From Adineta ricciae (taxonomy: Eukaryota; Rotifera; Eurotatoria; Adinetida; Adinetidae): DNA of 64,000 bases. Shown here in pieces: positions 1 through 13,921 of this stretch. How positions within the stretch are numbered: position 1 is the stretch's first letter; the number at the start of each line of letters is the position of its first letter. Position numbers and translations under genes: made by a program. The DNA is taken from positions 372,001-436,000 of the forward strand of contig CAJNOJ010000043.1 in NCBI GenBank assembly GCA_905250025.1. Reading direction: 5' to 3'. The notes under the pieces were generated by a model. It made no database searches, was not told the origin of the DNA, and saw only the letters and a program-made list of their open reading frames with translations.

Positions 1-202
1 CCGATACAGTATCAAGTAATGGATGAAATGTTTGAGCATTAGCATAAATAGTGTGACCAGTAAAGGATGAGTGTTTCGACTTGTATAATTGAATGGGTCA
101 TATATGTTTCGATGAAAATTTATCCAACAAAGTTTTGATACAAGCAGATGAGTGAACAGTCAATGATAAGATAACTAGACAAACAAAAGTCAATCCTTTC
201 AT
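1..202 (-). pseudogene. Possible secreted protein, cut by window edge, with in-frame TGA
   Basis: From an ATG at 202 the minus strand encodes a hydrophobic signal-like start (MKGLTFVCLVILSLTVHSSA) and then a TGA at 98-100. The same frame stays open beyond the TGA to the window edge and reads like ordinary protein (for example SFTGHTIYANAQTFHP). Either this is a gene with a nonsense mutation, or an exon boundary I cannot place removes the stop. I do not recognise the family. Its direction is the same as the ABC transporter upstream of it. Confidence is low because only 202 bases are visible. Confidence 0.3.
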
Positions 203-381
203 GATCAGCTTATTATGCAGAATGCGATGATTTTAAACAGAATTCTTTCTACCCGACGCACCAAGTGAACACGTGATCGATCTTACACAGCATGTGTTAC
301 CTCGATTGTATAAGCAAAAGCATATACCGCGAGTAGAACAACATAGTTCAATTATGTTAACCTATCTATTTTCTTTATTTT

Positions 382-3300
382 CTAGGAATTATTTTGTACA
401 GAGAGCATATTATAATAGACTCCACGGTTTTGTATTAGTTCTGTATGTGTACCACTTTCTACTACATGGCCTTTGTCCAACACGTAAATTCGGTCACATG
501 AACGAATCGTAGACAGACGATGAGCAATGATGATAGATGTTCGAGTGGAATCTTCGACTTGAGCTTGATCGAGAGCTTGCTGTACAATCTATCGGTGAAA
601 AGCAAAAATTTGAATAAATGTAAGAATCATTGAAAAACTGACTTGTTCGTTCAAAGAATCCATGGCACTCGTAGTTTCGTCGAGTAATAAAATTTTCGGA
701 CGGCGGAGAAGAACTCGAGCGATAGCAATACGCTGCTTTTCACCACCCGACAGAAAAGTGCCTTTCATGCCGACTTTTGTTTCATAACCCTGTATAGATA
801 AAAACGAAAATAGGAATTTATATGTACACGCCGAGTTTGTCCATCTAGTCATATAACCTTTGGTAATTCTTGAATAAAATCATGAATATTCGCTTTTTTC
901 GCTGCATCAATGATCGCCGACATAGGAATATTTTCTAACCCATACGTAATATTTTCAGCGATAGACAAATCGAATAAGATCGGTTCTTGACTGACAAGAC
1001 CAAGACGAGAGCGAAGCCATTGAAGATTCAATTGTTGAATATCGACTCCATCGAAAAACTGAAGTTCACACAAAAGTTTTCTGTTCAATTATATCAGTAT
1101 GAGAAATTTCATTTTCTACTAACTAATTGGCCGTGTGTAACATCATAGAAGCGTTCTAGTAATTGAATGATTGTTGATTTTCCACATCCAGATGCGCCTA
1201 TTTGATTTTTAGTTAATCGTGTAAATAGAAAACGATCGTTTATACAATCATACCAACAATAGCGATACGTTGACCTTACAATTCAAAGAATACAATGTTT
1301 ACATGGTATAGTTCTCTAACTTACCAGATTTGATGTCCAATTGAAGTTTATTAAGAACGACAGTCGTCGGCCGAGCTGGATATACAAAGTGAACACGATC
1401 AAATGTGATCTCACCACGAAAGTTAACCTATGCAAATAGTAGAAGAATATGAAAACGTCTAAGACAGATTGATTTGATCTTACTAGTTCATGTCCGGTGT
1501 CCGACGTATTGTCTATGAGTGGTTTGCGATCAAATAAATCGAAAAATACTTCAGCAGCAGATATTGATGCGCTAATTCTTCGTGATCTGAAAATATACAT
1601 AAAAGGTGAAAGATGAGTCTCGCGTGATCTTCTTACAGCATTCCAACCACTCGCAATGCTTGTAAGGCGAACATTGCAAAAGCGAAGACCCTGTAATGAT
1701 TAACAAATAGAACACTACTCCAGAGAAAACCCTCATATTAGTTACATGATCAGAGATCTTGTCGGTAATTCATGATTTTCAACGAGCACAAGTGCCCGCC
1801 AGTATAGTAAAGCCATAATGAAGGAATCTAACGCCCATATAACACTTGACATGATTGAACTTGCAAACTCACGTATCCAAAATGTTCTACATGAAATAAA
1901 AACAGTTAAAAACATATGCATTTACGTTATATTCACAGAAAAAAAAACAACCTTGATACACCATAAATCAAATCAGAATACTGCCGTAAGAGTTCTTTTT
2001 CGATCGATAATGGCTTTACTGTACGCATATTATGAATAGCTTCGACCACAAGCTAAAGATCAATACATATGAATGGTGAAACGAGCGTGAAATTTCTTAC
2101 CGCATTCGCTTGTGCAAGGAAAACATCCGCTCGTTTTTTCCACCACTTTCTCAATCGTACATCCAGAAAACCCACGCTCATCAGAAAGAAAAAGGGTGCG
2201 GCAACAATAATGGTTAATTCAAAGTTATAAAGTAAACCAAACAGAAGACCAAAACAAGATAATGCGATAGCTTCACAAATGAAACCTAGCCTTGTTCCAG
2301 CCATATCCTGTAAAGCAGCCGCATTAGAAGCAAGACGGATGCATATTGCACCTGAACTATTTTGTGGCTGATCAAAGTAAGCAACTTCTTGACGAAGAAG
2401 ACATGCAAATGCTTTTGAACGAATTCGTTGAGTCAGTTTCGACCCTGCGATTGCAAATGATCCATACTATGAACAAAATTCATTCTATATTGCTGGATAC
2501 TTTCAATGAGTGAAATAATTACTTGAATGAAACGCATTATCAATACTAAAATACCCAACAAGAAGAAGAGGAAACTAGCGAACAATACTTTTCGAAATAC
2601 ATTCGCCTGATTACAATCGTCGAATTTCTATACGGAAGAGAAGTTCGACATGGAAATATCTACATAGAATAAATCATTTACACTAGTGATTTCAGCTAGA
2701 AGAATTGCGAAGAGCGGCTGACTTAATCCGTTAATTATACACGCAATGCATCCAATCAGGATACTTATCCATTCTGGACTGTTCATCATCAAAAGCCTTC
2801 GAAAGATCGATTGTGAATTCTCTGATGTTGTTTTCTAATAAGGAAGAGTACTATTATTCACAATATTTAGCAACTGATTCTTACCTTGTCCGTCTTGACT
2901 GTACTATTCGTACTCAAAGGAAATCGTCCGCCTATTTTTAGAATGCGTATGAGATTATAAATGAATGATTCTCATGAGCATCAAAAGTTGGACGTACATA
3001 GGTCTTGTTTATCGCTTTGCGTTATATCTGCTACTACGCTTGATAGGTCATTGTCGGGCATTTTTCCGGTCTGTTGAGCATTGACCATTTGCTGATATGT
3101 CCCGCCTTCGTTTTTCATCAATGTTCTATGAGTACCTTCTTCAACCACACAACCTTTGTCTAACACGTAGATTTGATCAGCATTCTGAATTGTTGACAAA
3201 CGATGTGCAATAACAATCGTTGTACGATCTACATAACATTTTGAGTAGATGTATACAAAAAATAAACACTAGCTACTTTTGCATGCGCGATCGAGCGCTT

Positions 3301-5724
3301 CTTGAACGATTTTTTCGTTGATATTATCCAGTGCGCTTGTTGCTTCATCCAATAAAAGAATCTTCGGCTGCTTAACAAGAGCACGTGCTAGTGCAACTCG
3401 TTGTTTTTCGCCTCCACTCAATTGGATACCGCGTTCACCAACAAGTGTAGCATATTTCTATAAATCATCGTACATGTATATCAAAGACTATCGACATGTC
3501 GGACACAAACGTTTGGTAGTTGCATGATAAACTCGTGTGTATTTGCTTCTTTTGCAGCCGTTTCGATTTCAGCACGCGTAGCATTCAATTTTCCAAGACG
3601 AATATTTTCATAGATACTCATGCCAAATAAAATCTATTTCAATAGGAAACTTGAAAACCAGTAGTGACGAATCTCTGTGCACATACAGGTTCTTGACTGA
3701 CAACTCCAATATGTTGTCGAAGCTGTTTAACATGATAGTCTGCTAGAGATCGACCATCAATTGTAATTCGACCTGCTGATGGATCATAAAGTCGAAGCAG
3801 AAGTGATATACAAGTACTTTTCCCTATAAATCGATTCAAAAACTCTAAATGTATCTTTGTGTATTCAAAAACAGATTACCACATCCACTCAGACCAACCA
3901 AAGCAGTTGTCTGATTTGCTCGAGCACAAAGATTAAGATTGCTTAAAGCTAAAGTATTCTTTCGTGATGGATAAACAAAACTGACATTGCTAAATTCAAT
4001 ATCGCCAAGAACATCGACGTCTGATTCTTCATTTGATGTAGCTTCTGTGAACACGTCTACTTCGTTTATCCCTACATTTTGCATCTGCGCGAAAAGAGAA
4101 CAAGTAGTTAAAGAACTACTTTTTCTTATTGAATTTACGTCGTCAATAATTGGAAAAATAGATGCTGCTGCACTTTGAGCTTCCGAGAAAGCTTGAAAGA
4201 AAGGTCCGATTAAACTGAAATATTTCACACATTGCGCCGATACAGTCACAATCTAAACAGAACATCGACAGTAGTGTTTAACACACTCTCATCATTACAT
4301 ACAACAAGTACATCGGTAAGGCTCAGTGACGATTGATTTACATCAGACATCAGTATGACACCAAAGATAAAACCAACTGAATAAACCAAGTACGAGATAA
4401 ATGATAACCAGCCATTGTAGATACCAAATATAGCACCTTTACGAATATTACTCCAACGAGTTGGCTTCAATTCTTTTTCATATCTAATAACATCAAGACT
4501 CTATTACGATGATTTCGTTTACAGATAAGTACCGATTTTGCTCGAATTTGCTTCCATTAAGTGCATGAACAGTTTTCAATGAGCTAAACACTTCTTGAAC
4601 AATATGTCCAGCTCTTGAATATGTTTTCAATTCATTCGACGTTTCGTTAGCGGTAAACTATCGGTCACGAAACAACATCATATTAATGACATGATAATCT
4701 ATCGTTACCTTAGCGAATAGTAATGAACTACCGATACAAATAGGTATTACACAAAGTATAATCAAGGACAGTTTCCAATTAGTAATAAAAGATACAACTA
4801 AACTACCGAATATACACATAACTACTCCAGAAAAGATCAGGAAATCGAAGCCAATGCCTTTTTCAATCTTTTCAATATGACTACAAATTAACGAATTAAT
4901 CAATGAACTATTTTCGACAGAGGAAATAAATAATACACTTTTCACTTACAGAAAGAATTTAGTATTAAAATGACTTATTGGATTCGTATCTAAATATGCC
5001 ATATTCTGGCAAATCAAGCTTACTTTTCCATAAATGTCATACAAATATCTCAACTCACCCGCTGTAAGAGTGCTCGAAACAGCAAAACGTTCATTCGCGA
5101 TGTTTGTCGTTTGATGGTTATCGACCAGACGAAATATTCCATCAAACTACATACGCATATAACAACACCAATAACTTAAATAACATAAAAATAGGACAAA
5201 CTTTTGAAATAAAATTATTTGTATCATTCAACTTACTGCATAACCAACGAATTATAGGCATAACTTTTGCTCGAAATAGAACCGTTTGTGAATATAATGT
5301 TGTTGTATGATTTACACTATCATTACATGACAATTGAAACAACATTAGATACATTATCATTTACCTTTTTGATTGATAAGAGTTGGACAAGTTCGATTGA
5401 GGTGCCATTGAACTATTGAAATAGTGCTGCTGTTCATGTTCGTAACAATGAGCAGTAAATGAACCAACAGCGAAAAGTCCAGATACACGACTGAAATAGA
5501 CTAAGTTGGCTAGTAGACAAATAACATGTATCACCATGAAACATATGGCGATAAACATAAGAAAAAGATCCAAACGATCAGCAAATCGAAACTAAGAAGA
5601 GAATATGAATGTACTTTTGTGTTTTTTCACAACATAATTCTAATATGCCTACTAGCTGAATGCTACTGACAGATACATTCTTTTTAATGGTATCATCGTT
5701 TAAGTTCTTATACTTCATCCGCAT
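382..5724 (-). CDS. ABCB-type multidrug exporter (P-glycoprotein-like full transporter)
   Basis: This is an ATP-driven membrane exporter with two transmembrane halves and two ATPase domains on one chain, expected to expel hydrophobic compounds or conjugates across the plasma membrane. Start ATG is at 5724 ([11 protein letters not shown]) and stop TAG at 382-384. The first half has a Walker A (GLSGCGKST) split by an intron near 3830-3895, and a signature LSGGEKQR with Walker [12 protein letters not shown] around 3320-3425, followed by the AHRLSTI H-loop near 3200. The second half has GASGCGKST near 1165-1195, LSGGEKQR and [11 protein letters not shown] near 660-755, and its H-loop near 500-530. 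Both catalytic glutamates are present, so both ATP sites look competent. About twenty short introns interrupt it, and no frameshift is needed. The substrate cannot be read from sequence. Confidence 0.93.
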
Positions 5725-6550
5725 TGTTCAACCACAAAGGTATTGATAATGATTAGAAAAATTAGTAATTAAGATAGTTTTGTATCGTATTGATCTAGAA
5801 TGCACGAGATAGTTGTTAACTTTTAATTACTGCTCCTTTTTATCTCTTAAATCTTACTGTTTTGTCAGATAATATGATTCAATGGCTGATTTCCACGTGT
5901 ACGTTTCTTGATTTTGAGGCCAACTAAACCATGAATGCTTGAATGATTTCGGTTTGCGCACCTAAGTAATGCATTTATAGTCAAAATGAATAACATTGTA
6001 CTTCAATAGCCTATCTTTCTACGGCCTATGACACCAATGATCATAGGTTTAATCGGTCGATGATTGACAAACGTACACACATGAAAATAGTTAACGATCA
6101 TTGTGTTCGTAACAAGCAGTAATCAGTTTTTATTTGATGAAACATTCTGTTGCATTCATGAATCATCTGATCATTACTCGACACGAAGTGATCGAAAAAG
6201 TCTTGTACTGACTCAACTTTGATATAATATGTCTGTAAATATGTCAGGCATATAATAGATTTTTTTGTTAATTAATTGTTCGAGTACTCTTTTCGCATGA
6301 TTCGGATCCAAACATCATTTGGTGGACATGATAGGTCTTAAATATTATATCTCTTCTCGACATTTTCACTATATTTTGAAATATTGTTTGAAGGTCAGAT
6401 GAATGTTGTGATTGGCCCGAACTGGATTTGTATAAATATGGGATTTAATGATCTTTTTTTTCGAACTTTCAGTAACCAGATCAAGTCTGTTTACAAATTG
6501 TAATCAGATTCTTTTGTTATTTTTCATAAAGAGAACAGCCAACGTGTCTC
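5725..6550. other. Divergent intergenic region
   Basis: About 0.8 kb of AT-rich sequence lies between the ABCB start (-) and the SLC13 start (+), so it should hold both promoters. I see no supported gene, RNA or repeat in it. Confidence 0.6.
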
Positions 6551-9132
6551 ATGGATCGATTGATGTTGAATAAATATTTCAATTGGATTAAACAACGATG
6601 GCGTTTATTATTAGTTTTCCTAACGCCATTAATTCTTCTTCCAATTCCACTGGTTGGCAATTCATCCGTAAATGATAATTAGTGAAAGTTTCTAAATATC
6701 TACATTGTCGATTCTATTCTAGCAAGCGCGATGTGGTTATATCGTTCTCATCTTGACCATCTTCTGGATATTCGAAGCGATACCGTTACCAGTTACATCG
6801 CTCTTACCACTCGCGCTTTTCCCAATGGTATGTGCTCTATTCTTAGGGATCTTCCTGCTACATTATTTAATTATTCAGGCAGGTATTTTATCCGCAGATA
6901 AAGTAGCACCTCATTACTTCGAAGATATAATTACACTCTTCTTTGGAAGTATGGCTATTGCTTATGCTGTTGAGTCAGTTAATCTTCATCGAAGAATAGC
7001 TTTATTTGTGTTGAGTCTTGTTGGCACTTCAACAAAATGGTAAATCGACGTACAAATCAGTGAAATCTAGATTCGAATTGGTCTGCTTTTGGCTATTGTA
7101 GGTCAATGGCGGGTATAATGGGTGTGACTGCTTTTTTGTCGATGTGGATTAATAATGCAGCAGCAACATCTATTATGTTACCTGTTGTGCTAGCGATTAC
7201 ACGTGAACTTGAAAACCATCAGAAGGGTTTTCATGAAAAACGAAACGCACTCAAAATAGCCACATCTGCAGCCAATGGTAAATTGACAATCTAGAAATTT
7301 CTGTTGACTAAATCAGTATACTTTTCGTCGAATAGAAGTGTTGGATTTAACCCAGTCTGAACTGAATCACGAACAGCGTCCGGAAGTTATTCTGAATACA
7401 TTGCATATTGAAGAGCCGTACGGAACAAACTCATTTTCTTTTTGTTGATTGACTTTCTCTTTTAGTAAACTAACAGAATCTGGAATGATCAAGAAACGTT
7501 TTCGATTGCCATGGAAAAAGAGCAATAGTTTAATACCTACAACTGCCCAAGAGACAAAATATGAAAATGCTAAAAAGGGTTTGTGTTTCAATTCTTTCAA
7601 TCATGATGAATAAACACTCATTATGTAGGTTTTCTTTTGTCTGTTGCGTATTCAGCCACTATTGGTGGTTTATCAAGTTTAGTCGGAACAGCACCAAATA
7701 TTTTTGTCAAAGGCTTTGCTGATAAGTAAAAATAAGAGAAACACGTTCTCTTATTTTCGTATCTGATTTCTTCTATTTTCAGTCATTACAAGAACAGTGC
7801 CTTTCGGATAAATTTTCTTAATTTTCTACTTTTTGCTCTGCCAGTTGCACTGTTAATGCTTGTTCTCTGCTGGCTATGGTTACAAATTCAATACAATGCT
7901 AAAGAGTACGATGGAATTTCAATTAAAACATGTTCGCTTTTTCAATATTGTTCTTCGTAGATTATTTCAATGCCGAGTGGATCCCGAATCTCAATCTATC
8001 CAAGCTGATTTGAAAGCAATGTTAGTGAAACAATATCAAGATCTTGGAAGACCCAAGTAGAACACCATTGATCTTCCGACTGAACTTCCTCTTCTTTGTA
8101 TTTTAGGTGGAATGAAATAACTGTAGCAGTTGTATTTATTTTCATGATAATTCTCTGGGTTACCAAAGATTTTTCTGGTACGCCAGGATGGGATGTTATT
8201 TTTCGTCGGAAATATATCAGCGATGGAACGGTGGCCATACTTTGTGGCATACTTCCAATGATTTTACCAAATGCTAATCCACTGCAAAGTTATACTATAG
8301 TGTTTATGGGGAATTTTGAAAAGATTTTCTTTCGTAGAAGAGTGGTCGTATCACCCAATTGTTCGCTGGAATGATCTGGCGAAAAACATGCCATGGGGTG
8401 CATTGATATTACTCGGTGCTGGTCTTGTTGTGGCAGATGCTTTTCAAGTTGATATATATATATCGAAAAAAGAGCTGGTTGTGTTTAGTGAACTACTTTT
8501 AGGTTTCGAAATTATCCCAAAGTGTGGCAAGGGCACTCAGCTTTCTAAGTGGAATTCCACGTTCAGCTGTTATCCTCTTGATTATTATCATCAGCGGACT
8601 TTTTACTGAAGTAACCTCGAATTTAAGTACAGCAAGTATATTCTTTCCTGTGTTGGACTCCGTCGTAAGTGAAGAGTAAAATTTGTATCTATGCACTACA
8701 CGAATTTTTTCTTATCAGGGACGTTCGTCTGGTATTCATCCTGCGTTTCTCATTCTTCCTTCCACATTAGCAGTCTCCCTAGCGTTTATGTTACCTATAG
8801 GTAAAGATTTTTCTTCGGGAAAGAAGCGATGTAATCTATTCTAATGATCTTTTCAGCAACACCGCCCAATGCCATTGTTTTTGCCAGTGGAGCTATTCGT
8901 GTTATTGATATGGTAAAAGTCGTTTTTGATTCTCAGTCGTCATATCGATTGTTTTTCATTATCATAGATAAAGAGCGGTATTGTGATGAATATAATCGGC
9001 TTTCTAGTCATTTTCTTTGCTGCAACCACGTGGATGCCGAAAATCTTCGGTCTCAGTGATCGAGCAACAGAAATATTCTTTCATCTTAACACAACGGCAA
9101 ACAGTCAAAGATTATACAATACAACAGGATGA
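6551..9132 (+). CDS. SLC13-family sodium-coupled di/tricarboxylate (or sulfate) transporter
   Basis: Members of this family import citrate, succinate or sulfate with sodium. Start ATG at 6551 gives MDRLMLNKYFNWIKQRW, then the first hydrophobic helix. The family-typical stretch FWIFEAIPLPVTSLLPLALFP follows a short intron near 6770-6830. The conserved sodium/substrate motif appears as SMWINNAAATSIMLPV near 7137-7185, where Asn-Asn-Ala replaces the usual Ser-Asn-Thr. The second-half helices (for example PWGALILLGAG near 8391-8424 and a TPPNAIVFASGAIR motif near 8862-8905) are also present. The second motif fits the C-terminal SNT/PP repeat of the family. The gene has about ten short introns and ends in the polar tail NTTANSQRLYNTTG. 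It is transcribed divergently from the ABC exporter. Confidence 0.9.
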
Positions 9133-9473
9133 AAAACAAGCGGCGTATTATTCTATTTGTACGAGAAAGACAGAAAAAAGAGTTTTTCTATATTTATATA
9201 ATAGTTGCTTTTAATAAAATTACTATATAGACATATGGTTATATGATTAGTTGAAATAACAGTCGTTAATACGATTTCTATCAAAAAAAGAGGAAAAGGA
9301 AAAGGATGTTATACTATAAAGAATATTGCTATCTAAACGGTTCGACTACTAGCGACACTGTAGGAGTTCTGATTGGTGAATCGATTTGAACGAATGATGA
9401 TGAAATACTTCTAGTAAGTAGATGGTTTATTTTGTTTATTTGAGAGAAATCTGTTGGCTAATAGACGAACTTT

Positions 9474-9493
9474 TCATTTTCAGATTAATTACC
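9474..9493 (+). promoter_or_regulatory. Candidate spliced-leader acceptor before NOP2
   Basis: A pyrimidine-rich tract ending TTTTCAG at 9483 lies 10 bases before the NOP2 ATG. No coding exon joins it from upstream in frame, so it fits a trans-splice acceptor for the SL exon encoded elsewhere in this window. An ordinary 5'-UTR intron would look the same. Confidence 0.5.
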
Positions 9494-12003
9494 ATGGGAC
9501 GACGAAAGAAAACCGATGAAAAGTCAGCGAAACAAATTCGCGGACCTGGACGAAAAGCAAAAAAACAGGGTGCACCCACATTTCCTAAAGAATTATTACC
9601 AGCAGGTATGAATAACGTTCATCCTTTTTTTTTCATTTCGTAAAATCGTTTTACATTAAGATTCGAACGAAAAAAAGAAGCTATCAAGCCGTGGTAAACA
9701 ACGGTATGGATGATGACGATGCATGGATGATTTCAAATACGTGTTTGTGATCGGCTTTCTTTTTAGTGCACGTAAACGTTTGGAAAAGGACCAATTGAAA
9801 GAAGCAAATAAGAAGAATTCCAGTTTGTTACATCGAAAATGAGATTCCGAACTTGATGAAATTCATTTTTTCTCGTTTAGAACTCGCAACACGAGTGACG
9901 AAGCGTCAATCTGATGGTGAATCGAATGAGGATGAAGAAGAAGAACAACAGGAAACAAATGGATTTACCGATGAAAACCAAAAATGGCTCAAACCAAAGA
10001 AGAAAAAAGTATTTTAAATAAGACTGTAGCTGCTTTATTCTATCGTGTCTTTTAGGAACTATTCGATGACGAGGGTGAGGGCGAAGGTGAAGAATTGATG
10101 GATGAAGAAGTTCCATACGATGATGAATTCGATGATATGGAAAGTACGACTGATGACGACGAAGACAACGATGTGGACGACGAGCCTAAGGTGTGTTATG
10201 ATTCATTCTCTCGATATGAAACTTGTTTTTTTTTTTACTAAACCTTAGCTTGATATTGAAAAAAAATCGAAAAAATTACGTGAAAAGCAACGTCAAGCAA
10301 AAGAACGTTCAGAGCAAGAATTATTAACAAACATTCAACAACAAGAAAAGATTCAATTTCCAAGTGGACAAGAAGTTACAAAAGATGGTTTGTCGAAAAC
10401 GCATAGGATAACTTACATTCACGGATGCCCTTCTCTTTTCATTTCAGCACCACAAGCTGATTTACAGCTAATCATGCATCGTATTCGCGAAGTGATCAAT
10501 GTCTTAAATGATTTCAAAACTAAACGTGAACCGAATCGATCACGCAAAGATTACTTGGATCTACTTCGACAAGATCTATGCAACTACTATTCATACAATG
10601 ATTTTCTTATGAATAAACTTCTGGATCTATTTCCCCTTGCCGAAGTATTTAGGAATCTGATCAGTTTCTGTTTTGTAATTCACTTTTCACTTGAACATAG
10701 ATCATTGATTTCTTGGAAGCCAATGAAGTTCAACGTCCAGTGACTATTCGAACGAATACATTGAAAACCCGTCGTCGTGATTTAGCTCAGGCTTTAATCA
10801 ACCGTGGTGTTAATGTTGATCCATTGGATAAGTGGACAAAGGTTGGGCTAGTTATCTACAACAGCCAAGTGCCCATCGGTGCAACACCCGAATATCTCAG
10901 CGGACATTACATGCTGCAAGGTGCTTCCAGTTTTCTTCCTGTTATGGCATTAGCACCACAACCAAACGAACGCGTTCTGGATATGTGTGCTGCGCCAGGT
11001 GGAAAAGCAAGTTATATCGGTAAATGTTAGTTTTGAAATGAAAACAGTCATGAACGGTTGGATATTTGTAGGTGCATTGATGAGAAATAGCGGTATATTG
11101 GTAGCAAATGATGCGAATAAAGATCGTGCGAAAGCAATCATTGCTAATACACATCGATTGGGTTTAACGAACACAATTGTGACAAATCTTGATGGTCGGC
11201 ATTTTTCCGAAGTAAATACTCGTTAAAAATCTAATACGTATGAGTAGTTAGGCATTTTTGTGTGTCTGTTTTAGCACATGGGTGGATTCGATCGATGTCT
11301 TGTCGATGCGCCTTGCAGTGGTACAGGTGTCATTTCGAAAGATCAAGCAGTAAAAAATTCGAAAGTAATATCTCGGAAGAAATTTGGATGTAAATCTAAA
11401 CCAATTTTTTATGCGTATCAGGATGAAAAAGACATTCAACGTTGCTTTACTGCTCAACGTCAAATTTTGTTGAATGCCATCGATGCCGTAAATGAAAGTT
11501 CAGCAACGGGTGGATATATCGTTTATTCAACTTGTTCAATCTTAGTAAGTGGAATGAAAATTGCGAAATGAATAGTATATTTTGCTTCCAGGTTGAAGAA
11601 AATGAAGCCGTCGTTCAATATGCATTGAATAATCGGCCTGTGAAACTTGTTGAAACAGGTTTAGAGTTTGGTGTCGAAGGTTTCAGCAAGTAAGAATCTT
11701 AATAGTTGAAAGTTAACAAAGAATTCTTTGTTTTTCGTGCACAGTTTCAAAGGAACATCGTTTCATCCGTTCATGAAATATTGCCGTCGATACTATCCAC
11801 ATTTACATAATTTGGATGGTTTCTTTGTTGCAAAATTGAAAAAGTACTCAACAAAACAGGGTGGCAATAAAAAAGGTTCGGTGTTTTGGAAATTTTGGTC
11901 AAAACATGACTTGTTTTTTTCCTATTTAGAATCTGAACCAACAGTAGAAAAGAAAAAGAAAAACAAAGAAGATGATTCCAATGCATCCATTGCTGACGAT
12001 TAA
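9494..12003 (+). CDS. NOP2: NOP2/NSUN1-type 28S rRNA cytosine-C5 methyltransferase
   Basis: The enzyme methylates a cytosine in large-subunit rRNA in the nucleolus and is needed for 60S ribosome assembly. The protein starts with a basic nucleolar-type tail (MGRRKKTDEKSAKQ), then an acidic region (EDEEEEQQETNG, DEGEGEGEE) around 9920-10190. The NOP2 N-terminal domain and the catalytic domain follow. The SAM-binding motif DMCAAPGGK is near 10980-11006, DAPCSGTG near 11303-11326, and the catalytic-cysteine motif YSTCS near 11524-11538. The C-terminal Lys-rich tail ends at the TAA of 12001-12003. All core motifs of the RsmB/NSUN family are intact. Introns are short. The innexin gene begins only 105 bp downstream on the same strand. 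Confidence 0.93.
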
Positions 12004-12084
12004 TCTTTTTTCTAGTTATAACTTTTGTTTTGTTATTATGTTGTTGTTTTCTTTTGTACTACAACATGATATATAATGTTTTTT

Positions 12085-12108
12085 TTTCTCTTTTTCAGAT
12101 TGATTCTC
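12085..12108 (+). promoter_or_regulatory. Candidate spliced-leader acceptor before innexin
   Basis: A long T-rich tract ends in CAG at 12096-12098, ten bases before the innexin ATG. It fills much of the 105-bp gap after the NOP2 stop and no upstream exon fits. This is the arrangement expected for the downstream gene of an SL-resolved operon. Confidence 0.5.
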
Positions 12109-13921
12109 ATGGATATCATTGGTATAGTTACACGTTTGCCATCACTTGTCTTTGGCGCATCACGTTGTGATGACAGTTTCGCCGATCGTCTCTCCTATAA
12201 ATACACTGTTTTAATGCTTGTTCTTTTCGCTATTATTGTCACTAATAAACAGTTTGGAACTAAACATATTCAATGTAAGTGAACGACATTCCAAGCATCT
12301 CAAATTGAGCGTTCGATTCTTTTAGGTTGGGTACCAGCTCAGTTTACGAAAAACTATGAGGTAATATCGTTACAATTTTCTCTTCGTATTCAACTAATTC
12401 GTCATTTAGGAATATGTGAATGATATATGTTGGGTATCGAATACATATTACATCCCACTTGACCAGAAAGTTCCAAAGATCGAACGAGATCGTCGTCAAA
12501 ATGAACTACGTTACTATCAATGGATTCCATTTATTTTACTTCTCCAAGCATTTTGTTTCTATTTCCCACATATCGTCTGGCGATCACTATCACGGCGTAG
12601 TGGAATCGATGTACGCGATATTGTCGATGCTGCGATCAACTACAAATCAGTTGATACAGCAACAAAAGATGATAAGCATAAGAATGAATTAATGGATTAT
12701 ATTGTTGAAGCAATTGATAAATATGTGGACGATCCGAGAAGACAGGCCGACGAACGTGGAGCTCGTATCAGCATAAAGCGCATTTTAATGACCATATGTA
12801 TATTTATGGGTAAATACTTGGGTAATTATCTGATTATTGTATATTTTACAACAAAAGCACTTTTTATTACGAATGCGGTTTGTCAAATATTTCTATTGAA
12901 TTTATTTCTGGGACAAGAATTTCATTTATTTGGCATCCAAGTGTTAACGAGAATTATCGAAGGGCGAGGTATGGAGGAGAGAGTTTATGAACAGGATAGC
13001 ATTTGTATTTGTGTCGTTTACAGGTTGGGATACACAATCTCCGTACTTTCCTAAAGTAACTCTATGCGATTTTCAAATTCGAGAAGCGTTACACCCACGC
13101 GATTCGCACCGTTACACAGTACAATGTGTTCTTCCATTGAATCTATTTTCACAACAAGTATATTCTCCTCATTTTTATTTCGTTTCGTTTCCATTAGTTG
13201 TTTGTTTTCCTTTAGATCTTTACTTTTATCTGGTTTTGGTATATGATGGTTTTCATAGTTGTAAGTGATTTTATCGAGTGTCAGTCGACTGATGTTTTTC
13301 GTTGGTGTTTTTAGTCAATATTCGATGTCGTTGTATGGGTTACTCGCTTTTTTCCCGATAAACAGTATAACTATATAAAACGACGCTTACAATTAATGAA
13401 ACGTGACACCGACTTCAATTCTCAACCGCCGGAATATGTCAAAGATTGGTACAGAGAATTCATATTCGGTTATCTTGAACCAGATGGAATCTTCATGCTA
13501 CGTCTACTCTCATCAAACACAAGTGATTTTGTTTGTACAGAGGTATATACCAGTCTGACAAAAAAGAACTCGACTTCAGGCTTGTCTCACACACCCATAT
13601 GTCGTTTAGGTTATCAATCATCTATGGCAAGCATTCTATTCAAAAGATCCTAAGCAGTTGAAACGTCGGCTAAAACGTGAATTAGGTGGCGATCTAACGA
13701 CAAATGAAGTCAAACGTCAAGTATCTGATCCTGTTGATTTATCACAAACATACGAATCCATTCGACGTCGTAGTACAAACTTTCCACTCCCGCAACAATC
13801 CCCAACAGAGAAAAACAATAACGGTTATGGGCAATTGATGCCAACAACGACAAGTCGTCGATATTCATCTTCTACTGCAAAACAAGCTTCTCTCTCAACT
13901 CTAGTCGAAGGTGATGTTTAA
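12109..13921 (+). CDS. Innexin gap-junction channel protein
   Basis: Innexins form gap junctions and hemichannels in invertebrates. The start MDIIGIVTRLPSLVFGASRC is followed by the first membrane helix. The family signature YYQWIPFILLLQAFCFYFPH lies near 12510-12570, with the W and P in their usual places. First-loop cysteines (CWVPAQF and ICWVSNTYYIP) lie near 12325-12450. Helices 3 and 4 are near 12870-12960 and 13215-13262, with the second loop, including VTLCDFQIRE and QCVLPLNLF, between them. The C-terminal tail is Ser/Thr/Gln-rich and ends at TAA 13919-13921. Six or seven short introns are seen and all keep the frame. Its closeness to NOP2 suggests shared transcription. Confidence 0.93.
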
